From NCBI RefSeq assembly GCF_907165205.1, contig NC_058193.1, positions 18,303,521 to 18,367,520 of the forward strand: a stretch of 64,000 nucleotides of DNA, read 5' to 3'. Of this stretch, positions 41,830 through 53,611 are shown piece after piece; position 1 is the stretch's first letter; every line of letters begins with the position of its first letter. This DNA comes from Coccinella septempunctata (taxonomy: Eukaryota; Arthropoda; Insecta; Coleoptera; Coccinellidae). Position numbers and translations under genes: made by a program. The notes below the pieces were generated by a model that saw nothing but the letters and a program-made list of their open reading frames with translations, ran no database searches and was not told where the DNA came from.

Positions 41830-43212
41830 GAGAGAGAGAGAGAGAGAGAGCTTTATTGATGAATTGCATATCACTTATGCTTTCAGAGGTCATTAAAAAC
41901 ATTGATAAAACATCTGATAAAACACTAGGTACTTGAAGTTCCTAATACATGAAAGTACAAACTAACTCATACAATCGAACAAACATATACTTATAATGAA
42001 TAGAAAAAAGAGAAATGTGAAAAAACATGAAAAATCTTAAAATTTATTCAAAATCGGTCTCTGAAATTATAATGCTCTCGAAATCTACATAGTAGAGTGT
42101 TTTCGACAGCAAAAAATCTGTAATTTTCTTCCTGAATTTCCTGATCGGCAGACTTCTTACCCTAAGAGGAAGTTTTTGAATAGAGTAGCAGCGCTCAGTC
42201 AGGGCCACGCTGGAATCTGCTGAGTCTAACATATTCCTTCATAATATTGAGCCTGTTTCTGGTGTCATGCTCGTGAAAATCAGACAACGTAACAAACTTC
42301 TCACCATGTTTATGGATGAAGACCAGATTTTCAAGAATAAATATGCAAGGAAAAGAGAGCAATCTCAGTTCTTTGAAGACGCGCTTGCAGCAGTCACGGT
42401 ATCCCAGCCCGCCCACAACCCTGATTGCTTGTCTCTGAAGTCCAAAAATAACCCCAGCATGAGCGCAATTACCCCACACTAGGACTTCGTATCTAAGATG
42501 GGTTTCTACCAACGCAAAATACGCCGACCTCAGCACCCTTGTGAGCATTGAAAGGACTCTCAAAGCAAATATATTACTGGTTAGACGATGGGCCAGATGA
42601 TCCGAATGATCCGCCCACGTGAGGGATGCGTCCAGGTACACATCCAGGTAATTAACACAGGCATTCGTATTAGATACGCTACTCATATTTCTCAGACCGA
42701 ATATTAGTTCCTGAGTCTTCCCTCCATTCACGCAGAGGCCGTTTGACGCGAACCAATCTGAAGCTCTTATTTGAGCCATCCCAGACAGACCGCCGAGCTT
42801 ATGCAAGTCCGAAGATTACACAGTAAAGGGGGTGTCATCTACAAACATAATCGACTCATTACCAGCTACGTTATCAGTAATGTCGTTGATATCGGCGATA
42901 AAAAGGGTAGGTCCCAGTGATGAACTTTGGACTACACCAGTTCTGATGGGCTCAACATCAGACATGACACCTTCAATGGCAACAACCTGGAATCTTTCAC
43001 GAAAGATCGAATCAGGAACAAAACTTCTTCGTTAAAACCGTATTTTTCTAGTTCGTAAAAAAGTCTGTCGTGGGGAACGCAATCGAAGGTCTTCGCCAGA
43101 TCGATAAATGATGCTAGGTAGAATTTTTTGTTTTCGAAGCTGTTATAATAGCACCCTTGATGAGTTGTAGTATGGCGTCGGTGGTGCTGGTGTAAATTTG
43201 AATTATATCAGC
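41830..43212 (-). mobile_element. 5'-truncated non-LTR retrotransposon (jockey/CR1-like) with GA microsatellite tail
   Basis: On the minus strand the element ends in AATAAAG followed by CT repeats (plus strand GA, 41830-41850). Coding similarity starts near 43212 with STTDAILQLI. It is related to the element at 1-1310 and is inserted next to the gene end at 43.2 kb. Confidence 0.82.
42195..43205 (-). pseudogene. Reverse transcriptase fragment with frameshifts
   Basis: In mixed frames the minus strand reads STTDAILQLIKGAI, FIDLAKTFDCVPHDRLFYEL (first catalytic motif), a decayed SSLGPTLFIADINDI and MFVDDTPF (catalytic DD with Val instead of Ala, as at 1-1210). The last 203 codons are continuous (42806-42195): NGGKTQELIFGL, NYLDVYLDASLTW, HLRYEVLVWGNCAH and HDTRNRLNIMKE. 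Stop codons and two frameshifts inactivate it. Confidence 0.8.
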
Positions 43213-43217
43213 ATTAA

Positions 43218-43547
43218 TTGAGAACTTCATACATTGCACATATATGGACTCATGCTCCGCAACAAATAACTAGAATCGCGAGTCCCACTGATTATGGTTG
43301 GCAAGAAGAAGACGGGAGATACATTTTCAAATGGTTTTATGGAAAACAGTTGCCTGAAATTCAACATATTACTCAAGATTTATCAGAAAATCCCTCAGGT
43401 ATAAGAACATTTGATTTTACTCATCTATTGTCATTTTTATATTAAAAACTCGTTTTATTTGCAGATTGTGAGGAGGATTCAGAGGGAAACGAAGAGCCAT
43501 CTGACTATGATGATGAGGATGAAAGTTCCACGGAAGAATCAGATTAA
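43218..43547 (+). CDS. 3' end of an unidentified spliced gene (two exons)
   Basis: Exon 1 (to 43398) encodes TDYGWQEEDGRYIFKWFYGK, then QLPEIQHITQDL. A 66-base intron with an AG/GTATAAG donor (43399) and a TTTATTTGCAG acceptor (ending 43464) follows. Exon 2 (43465-43547) joins in phase and encodes an acidic tail rich in Glu, Asp and Ser (DYDDEDESSTEESD) ending in TAA. AATAAA is at 43582-43587. The TDYGW...KWF segment recalls proteins found in many arthropod repeats, so the gene may itself belong to a mobile element. Upstream sequence is replaced by the retroelement at 41.8-43.2 kb, so the gene is 5'-incomplete. Function unknown. Confidence 0.6.
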
Positions 43548-43581
43548 TTAATTAAGTACCAAGTAATATTTTTGTATAAGC

Positions 43582-43587
43582 AATAAA
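43582..43587 (+). terminator. Polyadenylation signal AATAAA of the 43.2-kb gene
   Basis: It lies 35 bases after the stop codon in the sense strand. Confidence 0.6.
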
Positions 43588-43840
43588 GAATTCCGCATTC
43601 AATGCAAACTATATTTCAATTTGAAAAAATGGTGATAATCACTATGCAAAAGTTGGATACAGTGATTTATATCACCCTAAAATTAATATATAAACAAGTA
43701 ATTGTTATGTACACTCGATAACTAATCGTCAGCCGGCACGATGCCGGTGGAATATGCGTCATTCGAACTGCATAAGATGCAGCGCGCCAAAAGGAAGCTG
43801 GTCACTGCCCTTGACTTTGGAAGCCTACTGACGAAGAATC
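43588..43840. other. Spacer
   Basis: It contains a short GC-richer block (43720-43820, cagccggcacgatgccgg) but no recognised feature. Confidence 0.45.
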
Positions 43841-43844
43841 CATC

Positions 43845-44110
43845 ACTATAAACGTGACTGACGTCCATTTTTACGTTCAATTTGATTAAAGTAATCATCT
43901 TTCAAAATTTCAAGTGAAGATCGGTCACTTCACTTTTCAGATTTTTCCGACCACTTAAAACGCCTGACTGACGATGTTTACACCATCAGGAACGTGACTG
44001 ACGCCCATTTTCACTCATAATCATGAATAATTTACATTATCACTAAGTTTCACGTGGAGATCAATCGCTTTTTTTGAGATTTTTCCGGCGAGTTTCACCG
44101 CCTCCCACGC
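43845..44110 (+). repeat. Two-copy tandem repeat, about 130 bp per unit
   Basis: Unit 1 (about 43850-43975) and unit 2 (about 43990-44103) share aacgtgactgacg-ccattt near the start and agatttttccg near the end. They differ at many positions, so the duplication is old. Confidence 0.7.
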
Positions 44111-44199
44111 CCACACCCACCGCTATTGGACTGACTGACGCGCGGACCTCATATGTACAAGTGGAGAACTACTCATGCTAAATAAAAAAAATAAAAAAT

Positions 44200-45130
44200 T
44201 AAGGCTCACAGAATACATTACAGAGGGATTCCAAAATAAACAAGCTACAGGTCTTTTTTAACTAGACGTCGCCAGGGCATTCGACAGAGTACGGCATGAA
44301 GGATTAATATATAAGATGAGATGTGCTGGATATTCGATCAAAATATGCAAGTTGATCCGGAATTATCTCAAAAATAGAAGATTTCACGTGAAAGTGGGAG
44401 GAGAATGCTCCACAACAAGAGATATAGATACTGGAGTACCCCAAGGATCAGTACTTGGTCCACTTCTGTACAACATATACATTCACGATATTCCGAAAAA
44501 TCCGAGAACCATGCTAATGTTATATGCTGACTATATGAGAAGACTGCGAATCACAACGAATCTAGAAGTTGACAGCGAAGAAATCGACTGAAAAAATGAA
44601 GCCAAATATTTAGGAATAACGCTTGACAAAGGACTTACTTGGAAAAGTCATATCAAACAAGCAATCGACAAAACGAAAGCAGCGATGAATAGACTCTACC
44701 CTCTAATAGGAAGAAGAAGCCACATGTCGAAATAGACAAAATTGAAGATAATCAAAGCCGTTGCTAGGTCTCAACTGACTTATAGATCAGTTGCCTGGGG
44801 TTTCGCGGCAAAGAGCCACATCAAAAGAATTCAGGCCACTGAAAACAAGCTGCTACGATGTGCAAAAGATACACCTTGGTTTGTCAGGAATAGACAGATT
44901 TATAGGGACCTAAAATGGGAAACCATAATGGAATTCATGAACAGAAAAGGAGAGAAATTATTCGAAACAGCTAAAAACCATCCGAATCAAGATCTCAGGA
45001 GACTATAGTGGACTACCCAGAGGAAGACAAAAGGAGAATGCGAATTCACCGAAGGAGACCAAGAAATAAATTAAGAAGAGATTAAAATAGGAACATAAAC
45101 TTATTGAAAAATCCAATAAAGTGTTATCCA
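44200..45130 (+). pseudogene. Jockey-like reverse transcriptase pseudogene
   Basis: The plus strand reads EYITEGFQNKQATGLF, an in-frame TAA (44259-44261), then LDVARAFDRVRHEGLIYKM, DTGVPQGSVLGPLLYNIYI and MLYADYMRR, where the DD box is damaged by a deletion. After a stop it reads AKYLGITLDKGLTWKSHI, YRSVAWGFAAKSHIKRIQ and a C-terminal part ending at 45008. AATAAA lies at 45115-45120. It is 5'-truncated, has several stops, and its catalytic aspartate pair is lost, so it is clearly inactive. Confidence 0.85.
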
Positions 45131-45573
45131 ATAGAGGATAAACACATAAATCCCAGCACGATAGTGTGCGAGAAGAAAACGGACTAAGAGATGAACGGTT
45201 TACAGGCAAATGCCCGGAACCAATATTCAAGAAGCAGTTAAGGGTTTTTAGTGGGTCTCGAGCTCAGGAGAGTGAGAATCCCCACACTTGTTCCCCCTCA
45301 GGAGAGGGTGGTTCGTCTGACTTCCAGATTTTCCCCCTGCTACACCAAAAAAAAAACCTCATGCTAGAAAAATCGTGTGATGATCGATCACTAGTTCAAA
45401 AGTGACGCTATCTCCCGGACTATTAGTTCAGATGTCCCACTCCATTAGTTTATTATATTATCAACAAACTGAAAAAGGAACCCTGTGTAACCGTTCCTTC
45501 AAATGATAACTACCTTTTCTGTTACGAGTTGACGATATTTTGATTCTGGATACTAACCTAATCCGATAACACT
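45131..45573. other. Unassigned region
   Basis: No gene is recognised. The frame at 45166-45405 is GC-mixed but has no domain. Confidence 0.45.
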
Positions 45574-45744
45574 ATTCAACAAGGGTTCTCCCACCTAAGA
45601 GATTTATATTTTTTTTTGTAAGGTACTCCTCACCTTATTACAAAAATAATAGTACTTACGTTTGTTTAGCTCCCGTTATCAAAATAAAAGACAAGCGTGA
45701 ATTGTCCATGTTCGCACTTCTGTACACTACGATACTTTATAAAA

Positions 45745-45950
45745 TAAACAAACTATTGAAACAAGTTCAGTTTCTGGCAGCATTGAATGACTTTGAAAAA
45801 GAAGCCTGGTTGTCCTTTGTAGAAGTGACCAAAAATTTTCTTGGCAATCACAAATCTCCGCAATATGTAAATATCGTCAAAACGATGTTACAAGCTCATC
45901 AAAAAATGGGATGCAACATGTCCCACCTAAGAGATTTTTATTTTTTTTGT
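45745..45950 (+). pseudogene. Repeat-associated protein, first (truncated) exon copy
   Basis: The frame reads LNDFEKEAWLSFVEVTKNFL, then GNHKSPQYVNIVKTMLQAHQ and KMGCNM, and then runs into the second copy of the terminal repeat (SHLRDFYFF). In the intact protein type the last part continues as MSLK followed by the segment found at 46454. This copy is therefore cut at the duplication junction (45917). Confidence 0.65.
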
Positions 45951-46084
45951 TAGGTATTCCTCACCTCATTACAAAAATAATAGTACTGACGTTTGTTTAG
46001 CTCCCGTTATCAAAATAAAAGACATGCGTGAATTGTTCATGTTCGAACTTCTGTATCCTACCTACGATACTTTATAAAATAAAC

Positions 46085-46702
46085 AAACTATTGAAACAAG
46101 TTCGGTTTCTGGCAGCATCGAATGACTTTGAAAAAGAAGCCTGGTTGTCCTTTGTAGTGACCAAAAATTTTCTTGGCAATCACAAATCTCCGCAATATGT
46201 AAATATCGTCAAAACGATGTTACAGGCTCATCAAAAAATGGGATGCATTATGTCCTTAAAGCCCGTTTGCAACAGCCGAGAATTCTCTGGAGAATTTCCT
46301 ACAAAATTCTCGCAAGAAAACGGCAGAGATTATTTTGTATGCAACTGAACAGAGAATTCTACCGAAAGTGCGTATGCAACGGTATATAATTCACGGCGCA
46401 TGAATTTTCGAGCAAATTCTCTAGAGAATTCTCGGCTGTTGCAAACGGGCTTAAAAATACACTTTTTGCAAGCACATATTAATTTATTTCCACAAAATAT
46501 GGGAGCCGTAAGTGACGAGCATGGAGAGCGATTCCATCAAGACATCGCGTCCTTCGAAAAACGCTACCAAGGCAAAGGGGAACCCTCTATGCTTGCTGAT
46601 TATTGTTGGTCCATCATTAGAGAAATACTGGAGTCGTCCTACAGCAGAAAAGACAAAAGATCTAAGCGATCGGAATCTTTTACACCATTGCAAATATTAT
46701 AA
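46085..46702 (+). pseudogene. Repeat-associated protein, second exon copy split by a MITE
   Basis: The second copy reads EKEAWLSFVVTKNFLGNHKS (one codon shorter than copy 1), then YVNIVKTMLQAHQKMGCIMS. A TTAA-flanked MITE occupies 46260-46450. The protein resumes as FLQAHINLFPQNMGAVSDEH, GERFHQDIASFEKRYQGKGE and MLADYCWSIIRE, ending at TAA... near 46702. The GAVSDEHGERFHQDI...EKRYQGK...SMLADYCW pattern is a recurrent arthropod repeat protein of unknown function. I infer it is a mobile-element protein; the superfamily is not known to me. Confidence 0.65.
46260..46450. mobile_element. TTAA-flanked MITE, 191 bp, copy 1
   Basis: Inverted repeats (A)GCCCGTTTGCAACAGCCG and its inverse are flanked by TTAA (46256-46259 and 46451-46454), as in piggyBac- or Kolobok-type elements. 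Multiple GAGAATTCTC-like motifs follow inside both ends. The flanks join to give an uninterrupted MSLK-type codon series, which supports the borders. Confidence 0.9.
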
Positions 46703-46839
46703 TGCATTGTTTTTGTTAAAAATCATGAATATAATTATTAAAAAACAAAAAGAGCTAACTTCCACTTGTTATTTATCGCGTTTATACCTTGGCTACGAAG
46801 ATTAAAAATATATATATTTTTCTTAGGTGGGAGAACAAA

Positions 46840-49020
46840 GCTATAATTTTGTCGATCAGTGTAATTGGTCGAAGAATAATTGACAGATATGGGTGAAGCT
46901 TATAACACCAACGTACGCTAATTACTGAATAACATTTTGAGGACGATCTGGCACAGATTTCAATCAATCACAAGGTTAGAATATCACACATTTATATTTC
47001 TGTATGAGACATGTAGTTAATCATTAACTATTCAAATATAAGATAGCATGTAAACCATGAAAATATCACTTGTATCTATTAATCATACACCATAATCATT
47101 TAAGCTTCAACTATTTTAAAAATGAGAGAACACTGTGTATTGTATGTTTTCTTTATATAAATCGTTTTATTTGGTATATTGCAAATTGGTCTTTTAAGGA
47201 AATTTATACCTGAAGAAGCAATCCGATCTGAGTTAAGATCATTTTCTACTTCAGCAGCTTCTGTTGTTCTGTTGAGGATATTCATATGTTGAACTTCACC
47301 ACATAAGTAATTTAAGGCTTTGTTTCATTACACCGTTGACAATAATGAGGTCTCTCGGTTCTCATTTGATTTTCTTTGTCATCTGATCATTAATAAGATA
47401 TCCACTTTGACCTTCTGTGATTAGATTAAGTACCTATTCTATGAAAGATCACTTCGTATGTTGTATTCTCATTCTAACAATTCATCGTATGAAAAAGCAC
47501 ACTCTTTTATGCGGCGAAAAAACCGATTTTCTGAGGCCTCTGTTTCGATTAGATACCTCTTTTGTTTATATTTTCCTTCCAAACCCAAGACAGACTAGAA
47601 GTACGCAAGACAAGAAATCAACGTTAATTAACCTAAAACGTAAAATCTCGCCAATGGCGAGACTTGGAGAAATTTTTTCATATCTAAATTCATAGAATAG
47701 ATAATTGCACCTCGGAAAGTTAATAACATAAATGAATATGTGTTCTTCAATGAAAAAAATGTTCATTTTTTCTTTCGTTTGACGAATAAAAATTTTCCGA
47801 GATAACGAACCAATTGAATTGAATCATAATGAAAACCCAATATAAATTAGTGGTTTCTGACGTAAGATATTCATTTTCTTTTTTTGAATTGACCTCTATA
47901 ACGGTGTAGACCACTCTTAATACTGCCCGTTATTTTGGAAGTCGAAATATGAAAGCGCCTTTGAGTGAATAAAAGCCTGACGCTATTACTGTTCATTAGA
48001 GATCTTTTCCTACCTCTCTAATATCTCACATCCATGAAAACACTTGATATTCCAAGAGCTGGCGACAAAAATCGAAAAAAATAATGGCGCATTAATGGAC
48101 GAGTATGCGAACTTTGTAAATATTCCACGAAACGACATTAATGGAAACGAACTTTTTTTATCTGATTATATTAATTCATTATTAATATTAATTAATCATT
48201 ATTATTACATCTAATCTATCAATAACTTGATGGTTCAGTGTGAGATCTGTAATTAGCTCCGGTGATGCACACGTTTTCTCATAACAAGATGAGTAACTTC
48301 ATCCTATTCAAATATATTCCTTCTTAACATACAACAAAGGATAATGAGGGAACAGTTTGAAACAAACTTCTTAGACATAATTACGGACAATATTCCTCAA
48401 AATGCTCTACTTTATATAAGCTCGGAATAATTCCGAAACTTTGCCTAGATGAATAATATCGAATTTGTTGATCGGTTCTGAATATTTCATTTTCCAAGAA
48501 ACATAATATGAACTCGAAAGTTTGATGCAAAACAATTTAATAGAATTATTACATTATGTGCCGTTCTGAAGAGTTGCCATCCCATAGACTCAATATTCTC
48601 AGGTTGATATTTTCGAGGTACCTAGAACATGTTGGGTGTATTATATTCACCGCGGAAAATATGGTGATATATAATGGGATTAAATTGCACTTGATGAAAT
48701 AATCCATGTAGCTCATAACGATTGGAATTCAATTTCAGAGATAATGAATTTGTTGAGGCATTAGCTTCATCCTATAATACAATGATGATTCCTAATTGAT
48801 GATAGCTAATATTACTGATATTACAGAAATAACCTGAGGGACTTAATTTTAACTACTACACTTATTCAACATAAACGCCAAAGTCAATTCACAATCTTCA
48901 TACTGCATACAGTTACCACATCTTTTTCTCAATAAAAAGAGATGGTTCAATCACTTTGATTTGGTTTGCAGCACCTAGATTAAAAAGCTCAGTTTTTTGA
49001 GGTAGAGTAGAACACTTGCT
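46840..49020. other. Unassigned AT-rich region
   Basis: No gene or repeat is recognised in this 2.2-kb stretch. The frame at 47417-47695 has no domain. Confidence 0.5.
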
Positions 49021-49023
49021 TGC

Positions 49024-49266
49024 TTGCTACCTACTACTTTATCTTACAAAATTCGTTTTTGGGGAACTTCTTCAGAAGCTGGTAGGGTCTTTCTTGTCCA
49101 AAAACGGATTATGCACATGTTCTATCATATAACTCCAAGGTCGTCTTGTAGGCCAGGCCAGTTTTTTTTACAATACAGTATACTCACGGTGTCTTACTCT
49201 CAAAAAAAGAGAATAGCATTACAAAATTATCTAGCTTTCATAACTACCATACAACAATTGGGATAG
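49024..49266 (+). pseudogene. Non-LTR reverse transcriptase fragment (C-terminal part)
   Basis: The frame reads SYKIRFWGTSSEAGRVFLVQ, then KRIMHMFYHITPRSSCRP and ILTVSYSQKKRI. It matches the post-catalytic region of the element at 1-1210 (FWGSNA, VFVVQKRVMRTM, SCRGKF). It is a short isolated remnant without a tail. Confidence 0.75.
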
Positions 49267-49618
49267 TGCTCTTTATACCGAAACACAAAACTAGAGTATA
49301 AGAAATATTGCCCATACATCACGGCATAAAATTGTGTAATCACCTTTCCATATTCGATCTCTGAATCTGAGAGAATTCAGGTGTGAAAGCTTTGTTGTTA
49401 TTGTGTGGTATTATTGTGTTGGCAAATTTTTGAATGATGCTTTTGATATTCGATGATTGTTTGTATTAATGTCTTGTCTCACACATAATATGTCTCAAGA
49501 GATCAAAAAATGATTTATTTATTCATACAACCACAAAAAATTGGGAAGTGAGTATGCACAATCAATAAAGATGTTGAGCAATTTGTATATGAAGATTATA
49601 TCGATTTTTTTCCTTCAA

Positions 49619-49820
49619 GCCCGTTTACGACAGCCGAGAATTCTCTGAAGAATTCTCTGAAGAATTCTCTACAAAATTATGGCGAGAAAACGGCAGAGAT
49701 TATTTTGTATGCAACTGAATAGTGAATTCTACCTAAATTACGTATGTAACTGCAGAGAATTCACGGCGAATGAATTTACGAGTAAATTTTCAAGATAATT
49801 CTTGACTGTTACAAACGGAC
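49619..49820. mobile_element. TTAA-flanked MITE, copy 2, diverged
   Basis: It is similar to 46260-46450 along its length (GCCCGTTTACGACAGCCGAG, ATTATTTTGTATGCAACTGA). The flank is TTAA on the right and TCAA on the left, and the right terminal repeat is more decayed. Confidence 0.85.
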
Positions 49821-49824
49821 TTAA

Positions 49825-50981
49825 GGTCTAAACTAAAAGGTGGGTACAGACATGCTTCGCGTACGCCGTCGCGATCAAAAAAAGTCTGCGACGATGTTGC
49901 AGGGTGTGTAGAGAAAATTTCTCCATTCCGAACTTGCGCACTGTACATTTTGTTGTTCCATCTGTAATTGGGTAGAATCTACATGAGGAACGTGTTAAAT
50001 TTGCGTTAGTTATAGTAATGAAAGTATTCAATAACTTGGGCAAGTCACACGGTGTTTTAGCAAGAAGTGCTATTCTCTTATCATGTTGTTGGATGGGAAG
50101 GCCGAGGAAACAGATACAGTGTTGTCTTCGTATTCCTGAATGAATTTCTGTATTTTAACATAAGAAGCTTCACACATAGACAACTCTGGCTTGACATGAA
50201 TGACTTTACAAGGAGACAGCCAAAATAATTGGAGCTATTATTAGGAGAGCTGACTTATACTGGTTATATTTCTTACGCATTATATTAATGCTGTTTATTT
50301 TCTTACCACTTATATTTTGTACCGATTAAATTTCCATACTATATAATACATATGTATTGTGAAAACATCCTTCTAATAAGAGAGTGCATTTTTTCAAAAT
50401 TGTTCAATTCAACTAAATCACATAATAGTATGTATTAACATTTTGAAAAAATATTCATTCCCTCTAAACTACTCGTACAAACGCTGTAGAACAAAATGGT
50501 CAGCCCTTCATGTTCCATATAGAACCAATGTATTATACCCACAATGTTTTCATGTTTTTATTTTTTTTTTCAATATTTTTTTTTAATTTTTTTTCGATAT
50601 AAATTATACGATCAGTTAAAACATCTTTGTTTCATATAGTTTTATCGGTACTATAATTCCATAAAAAACACCCTGTAACTTTGTGAATATTCGCTTAATA
50701 AGAAACAAATAAAAAAAAGTTTTTACAATGCCATTAAAAGGTTCATTATTGAAGCAGTAGTTATAAACTTTATTGAAACAATGTTTCAAAGGGCTAAGGA
50801 CCTAAGTCTTCCTGCCTTCATTATTAAATGAGAGCCCAAAAATGTGAATAAATTTTATAGCTATAGTATAAATTTATTACTGAATTCATAAGAAACGTGT
50901 TCTGGCTCTGTCTTTTAGCATGAATCGCGAATGGTTCGCTGACATCGATATGATTTATGTTTCTTTCATGTCTTTTGTTAA
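49825..50981. other. Unassigned region with a possible single element end
   Basis: GGTGGGTACAGACATG near 49840 resembles the start of many insect terminal-inverted-repeat elements, but no partner end was found. Poly-T stretches lie near 50560-50600. No gene is recognised. Confidence 0.4.
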
Positions 50982-51500
50982 AGGGAAGTAGTACATACGA
51001 TTCGACAACAAGATGATCGACTTTGCTTTACGGATGCTACCCCAAATACGAAAATGTGTCACATCTTTGAATAGTCTGAATTACGTACTGAGTCAGTTGA
51101 AAAGTATAAATTACCACGTGAAAGGTAATATTATGAACATTGAATAATTTTCAGTTATTCCAGAATTTCAGCTTAATTTTGGCATATATCGCTATGAAAA
51201 TCTTTGCAATATATAAAGAATTGAATCGCCGATGTCACCCCGTGGTTATTTTTATCGAAATATGTCGAAAAACCGTCAAAAAATTATTGTGAAAACAAGT
51301 TTCATTGACACTATAGTTCAAGTTTTTTTCTCTTTTAAAGAAATTAAATTGGAAAAAAAGAGACGGGGTGACATCAAGCCTTCCTTTAACCTCAATAAAA
51401 AAAATCAAGGCTTTATGTAAGAAATATTGAAAGCGAGTAAATTAGGAACTAGTGAATACCGTTTTTGAATGGGAATTCTTGAGATATTACTTCCCCATAA
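50982..51500 (+). repeat. Dispersed repeat copy B (uninterrupted)
   Basis: This is the full unit aligning to 1808-2014 plus 10551-10835. The Gypsy target corresponds to gcatatatcgctatg near 51181-51195. The 62-codon frame at 51232-51420 is not preserved in copy A and is not a gene. Confidence 0.85.
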
Positions 51501-52263
51501 CCTCAGTACAAATTGATTAGAGACTGTAGTAAAAACGATCGTTGTCGTATCTAAGTAGTCCTCCAAAAAGTGTTTTAGAATTAATTATTATAATAAATGA
51601 ATAATAAATTATAACCAGAAAAATGTCGGAGTTGTTTTATTCCAACATGGCGTTAACCATGACTGTGAAATATACATATGCTTTGAGCAAAATAGAAACT
51701 GTCGTAATAGATTCGACGAAAACGATCAACTGAACAGTGTTCCATAATTCATTATCACAAACACCTACAATAAATTCAGAGATAACATTACTATGCAATA
51801 AAGCAACTTTCACACAGATTCATTACAGCCACTGCAGGAGGGGACCTGGTTATTGGTATCACATCGTTTATCAGAGACATATGTATTTCAGTTACATATC
51901 AATCTATCACATAAACATAGAATGCTAATAGTTCGAGCTAGTCGGTAATTACTACAATGGCATAATTGTTCGATGAAACTAATGCTATGAAATGATTACA
52001 ATCATAATTAATTTGTTTGCACGACATGATTACTCACACGAGGAGGAAATTCAGCTACAATTCTACTAACGCTTCGGTACAGCGATTAATAGGCAAGGTT
52101 CCCCGAATCAAATAATTGAAGAGATTTTATCAGTTGTTTTTTCATTGCTTCGCATTTTTATCACCAAAACCAACAAGTATAAAAAATTATTTATACCTTA
52201 AGGGTTGTAAGTAACATTGAACTAATATATATTTTTGAATTTTCATTATCATTGCATTCGATG
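51501..52263. other. Unassigned AT-rich region
   Basis: No gene or repeat is recognised. Confidence 0.5.
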
Positions 52264-52880
52264 GCAATTAATAATAATAATAATAAGGTCTTTATTTCCA
52301 CAGAAATCTCAAGGGGAAGTTCACTAGGAGGTGTTCTACCACTTAACCCTTTTTCTAAACAAAAACAAAAACAATTGCCGTGAAGTAAATAAAGAGTACA
52401 ATCATCATATATAACAGTGCATACAGAAAGAAAGAAAGAAATATAATATTCTTAGACTATCAATCAATCAGGTTAGCAGCAACTGGGAAGAAAATCATTG
52501 ATCTTTATTCTAAATTTTTCAATTTTGAGCTGTTTGAATTCATGAGGAAGAACGTTATACAATCTATAAATGTTATATCTAAAACTTCTCTTAAATGTTG
52601 ATGTTCTGTGGTGGGGACATGACAATAAATTTCTATATCTTATGTTGACATTGTGAACATCAGATCTCTACCTCAGCTTATTGAAGAGATAAGGTGAACT
52701 TCTCTTTCAAATTATATTATGGGAAGTGCAAAAGGCATAATAATCAAAACGAAGCCTCATTGGGAGCCAACTCAACTCTTCAAGTTTGTACGATACATGC
52801 TCAAATTTTCTGATCCCAAAAATTAACCTCATGCAGTTGTTCTGAACACGAATTCGTAGCGAAAAGTTTGAAGAAGTCGA
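52264..52880 (-). mobile_element. 5'-truncated non-LTR retrotransposon with TAA microsatellite tail
   Basis: On the minus strand one frame, with two TGA stops, reads NNCMRLIFGIRKFEHVSYKL, EELSWLPMRLRFDYYAFC, KRSSPYLFNKL, RYRNLLSCPHHRTSTFKRSF and YRLYNVLPHEFKQLKIEKF. This is the C-terminal end of a jockey/CR1-like protein. AATAAA (52291-52296 inverted) precedes the TAA repeat (52269-52286). No reverse transcriptase core remains. Confidence 0.8.
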
Positions 52881-52902
52881 ATTGTTTGATTCTATGTGGA
52901 CA

Positions 52903-53500
52903 AAATGGATGTTTCAGATATAGAAGAATCAGCGAATCTTGCTATCTCTATCTACTACCGGAAAAGTCAAAAAAAAAGGTATGAAGCACCAAATGAATCT
53001 TTTAAGAATTGGTGCCAAAGCAAGACGGCTACTGCAGTCTCAGAAACCTAATTTTTGGCTTATTTCCACGAGAAAAGTGCTTTATTGAAGTCGCCATCAA
53101 CTTATGGAGAGAATATTCGAAGTTGAAGTCCACCCTTTTTATACAGGAAAATATAGATTTTTCTAAGTATCCAAAACGAGCATTTTTGGAGAGAAAAAAT
53201 GATGTTTATAGACCCAGAAAAAGGAATATGCGAATATGTTTAATAGGGAGGATGTGAATGAGTTCATGCTTGAAGCTCCCGATGATATACAGGCTGTTTC
53301 CAAATTAGACGTGGACTTTGGAGGAGGTATTAGTATTCCTCATTTGCTGTCGTTTGAGCCATATTTATTGATAACCAAAGATCGACAGTTTCCGAGATAT
53401 GTGAGTTCTTGTGTTTTGCAAAAAATTTCTCACTTTACTTCATTTTTCATCAATTTGTTCTACGTTGACCAAGTTTGATTATAATTTTGAATTATTTTCT
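52903..53500 (+). pseudogene. Possible decayed coding region, family unknown
   Basis: An ATG at 52903 opens MDVSDIEESANLAISIYYRK, then KRYEAPNESFKNWCQSKT. Another frame reads RIGAKARRLLQSQKPNFWLI, and a third, from 53236, MFNREDVNEFMLEAPDDIQA then VDFGGGISIPHLLSFEP. The peptides look protein-like but need several frameshifts. I do not recognise the family. The opening MD...A..IYYRK loosely recalls Harbinger-type nuclease N-termini. Confidence 0.3.
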
Positions 53501-53611
53501 TCAGAAAGAGATATTATACGTATGAAAAAAGCAAAACTATCCTATATTAAATGAACAACTTAAGGGGAGAAAGGACCACGCAGCGAGAAGATTGAGAGTT
53601 ATTATACGATG

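Larger units (their letters stand above)
45574..46839 (+). mobile_element. Element with GTTCTCCCACCTAAG inverted ends carrying coding exons and an internal tandem duplication
   Basis: GTTCTCCCACCTAAGAgattt at the left and its inverse (cttaggtgggagaac) at 46826-46839 bracket the unit. The left 345 bases are duplicated: 45578-45917 and 45918-46255 match closely, and the second begins with the terminal repeat again (tcccacctaagagattt). The coding part belongs to a protein type common in arthropod repeats. A MITE (46260-46450) interrupts it. No target duplication could be fixed. Confidence 0.7.

Noticed and set aside
43845..44110. Possible CRISPR-like or satellite array
   Set aside because: Only two diverged units and no spacer structure.
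47417..47695. 92-codon plus-strand frame
   Set aside because: No domain, no conserved copy, and composition matches the AT-rich background.
51232..51420. 62-codon frame rich in Lys
   Set aside because: Repeat copy B; the matching part of copy A (10600-10790) has no such frame.
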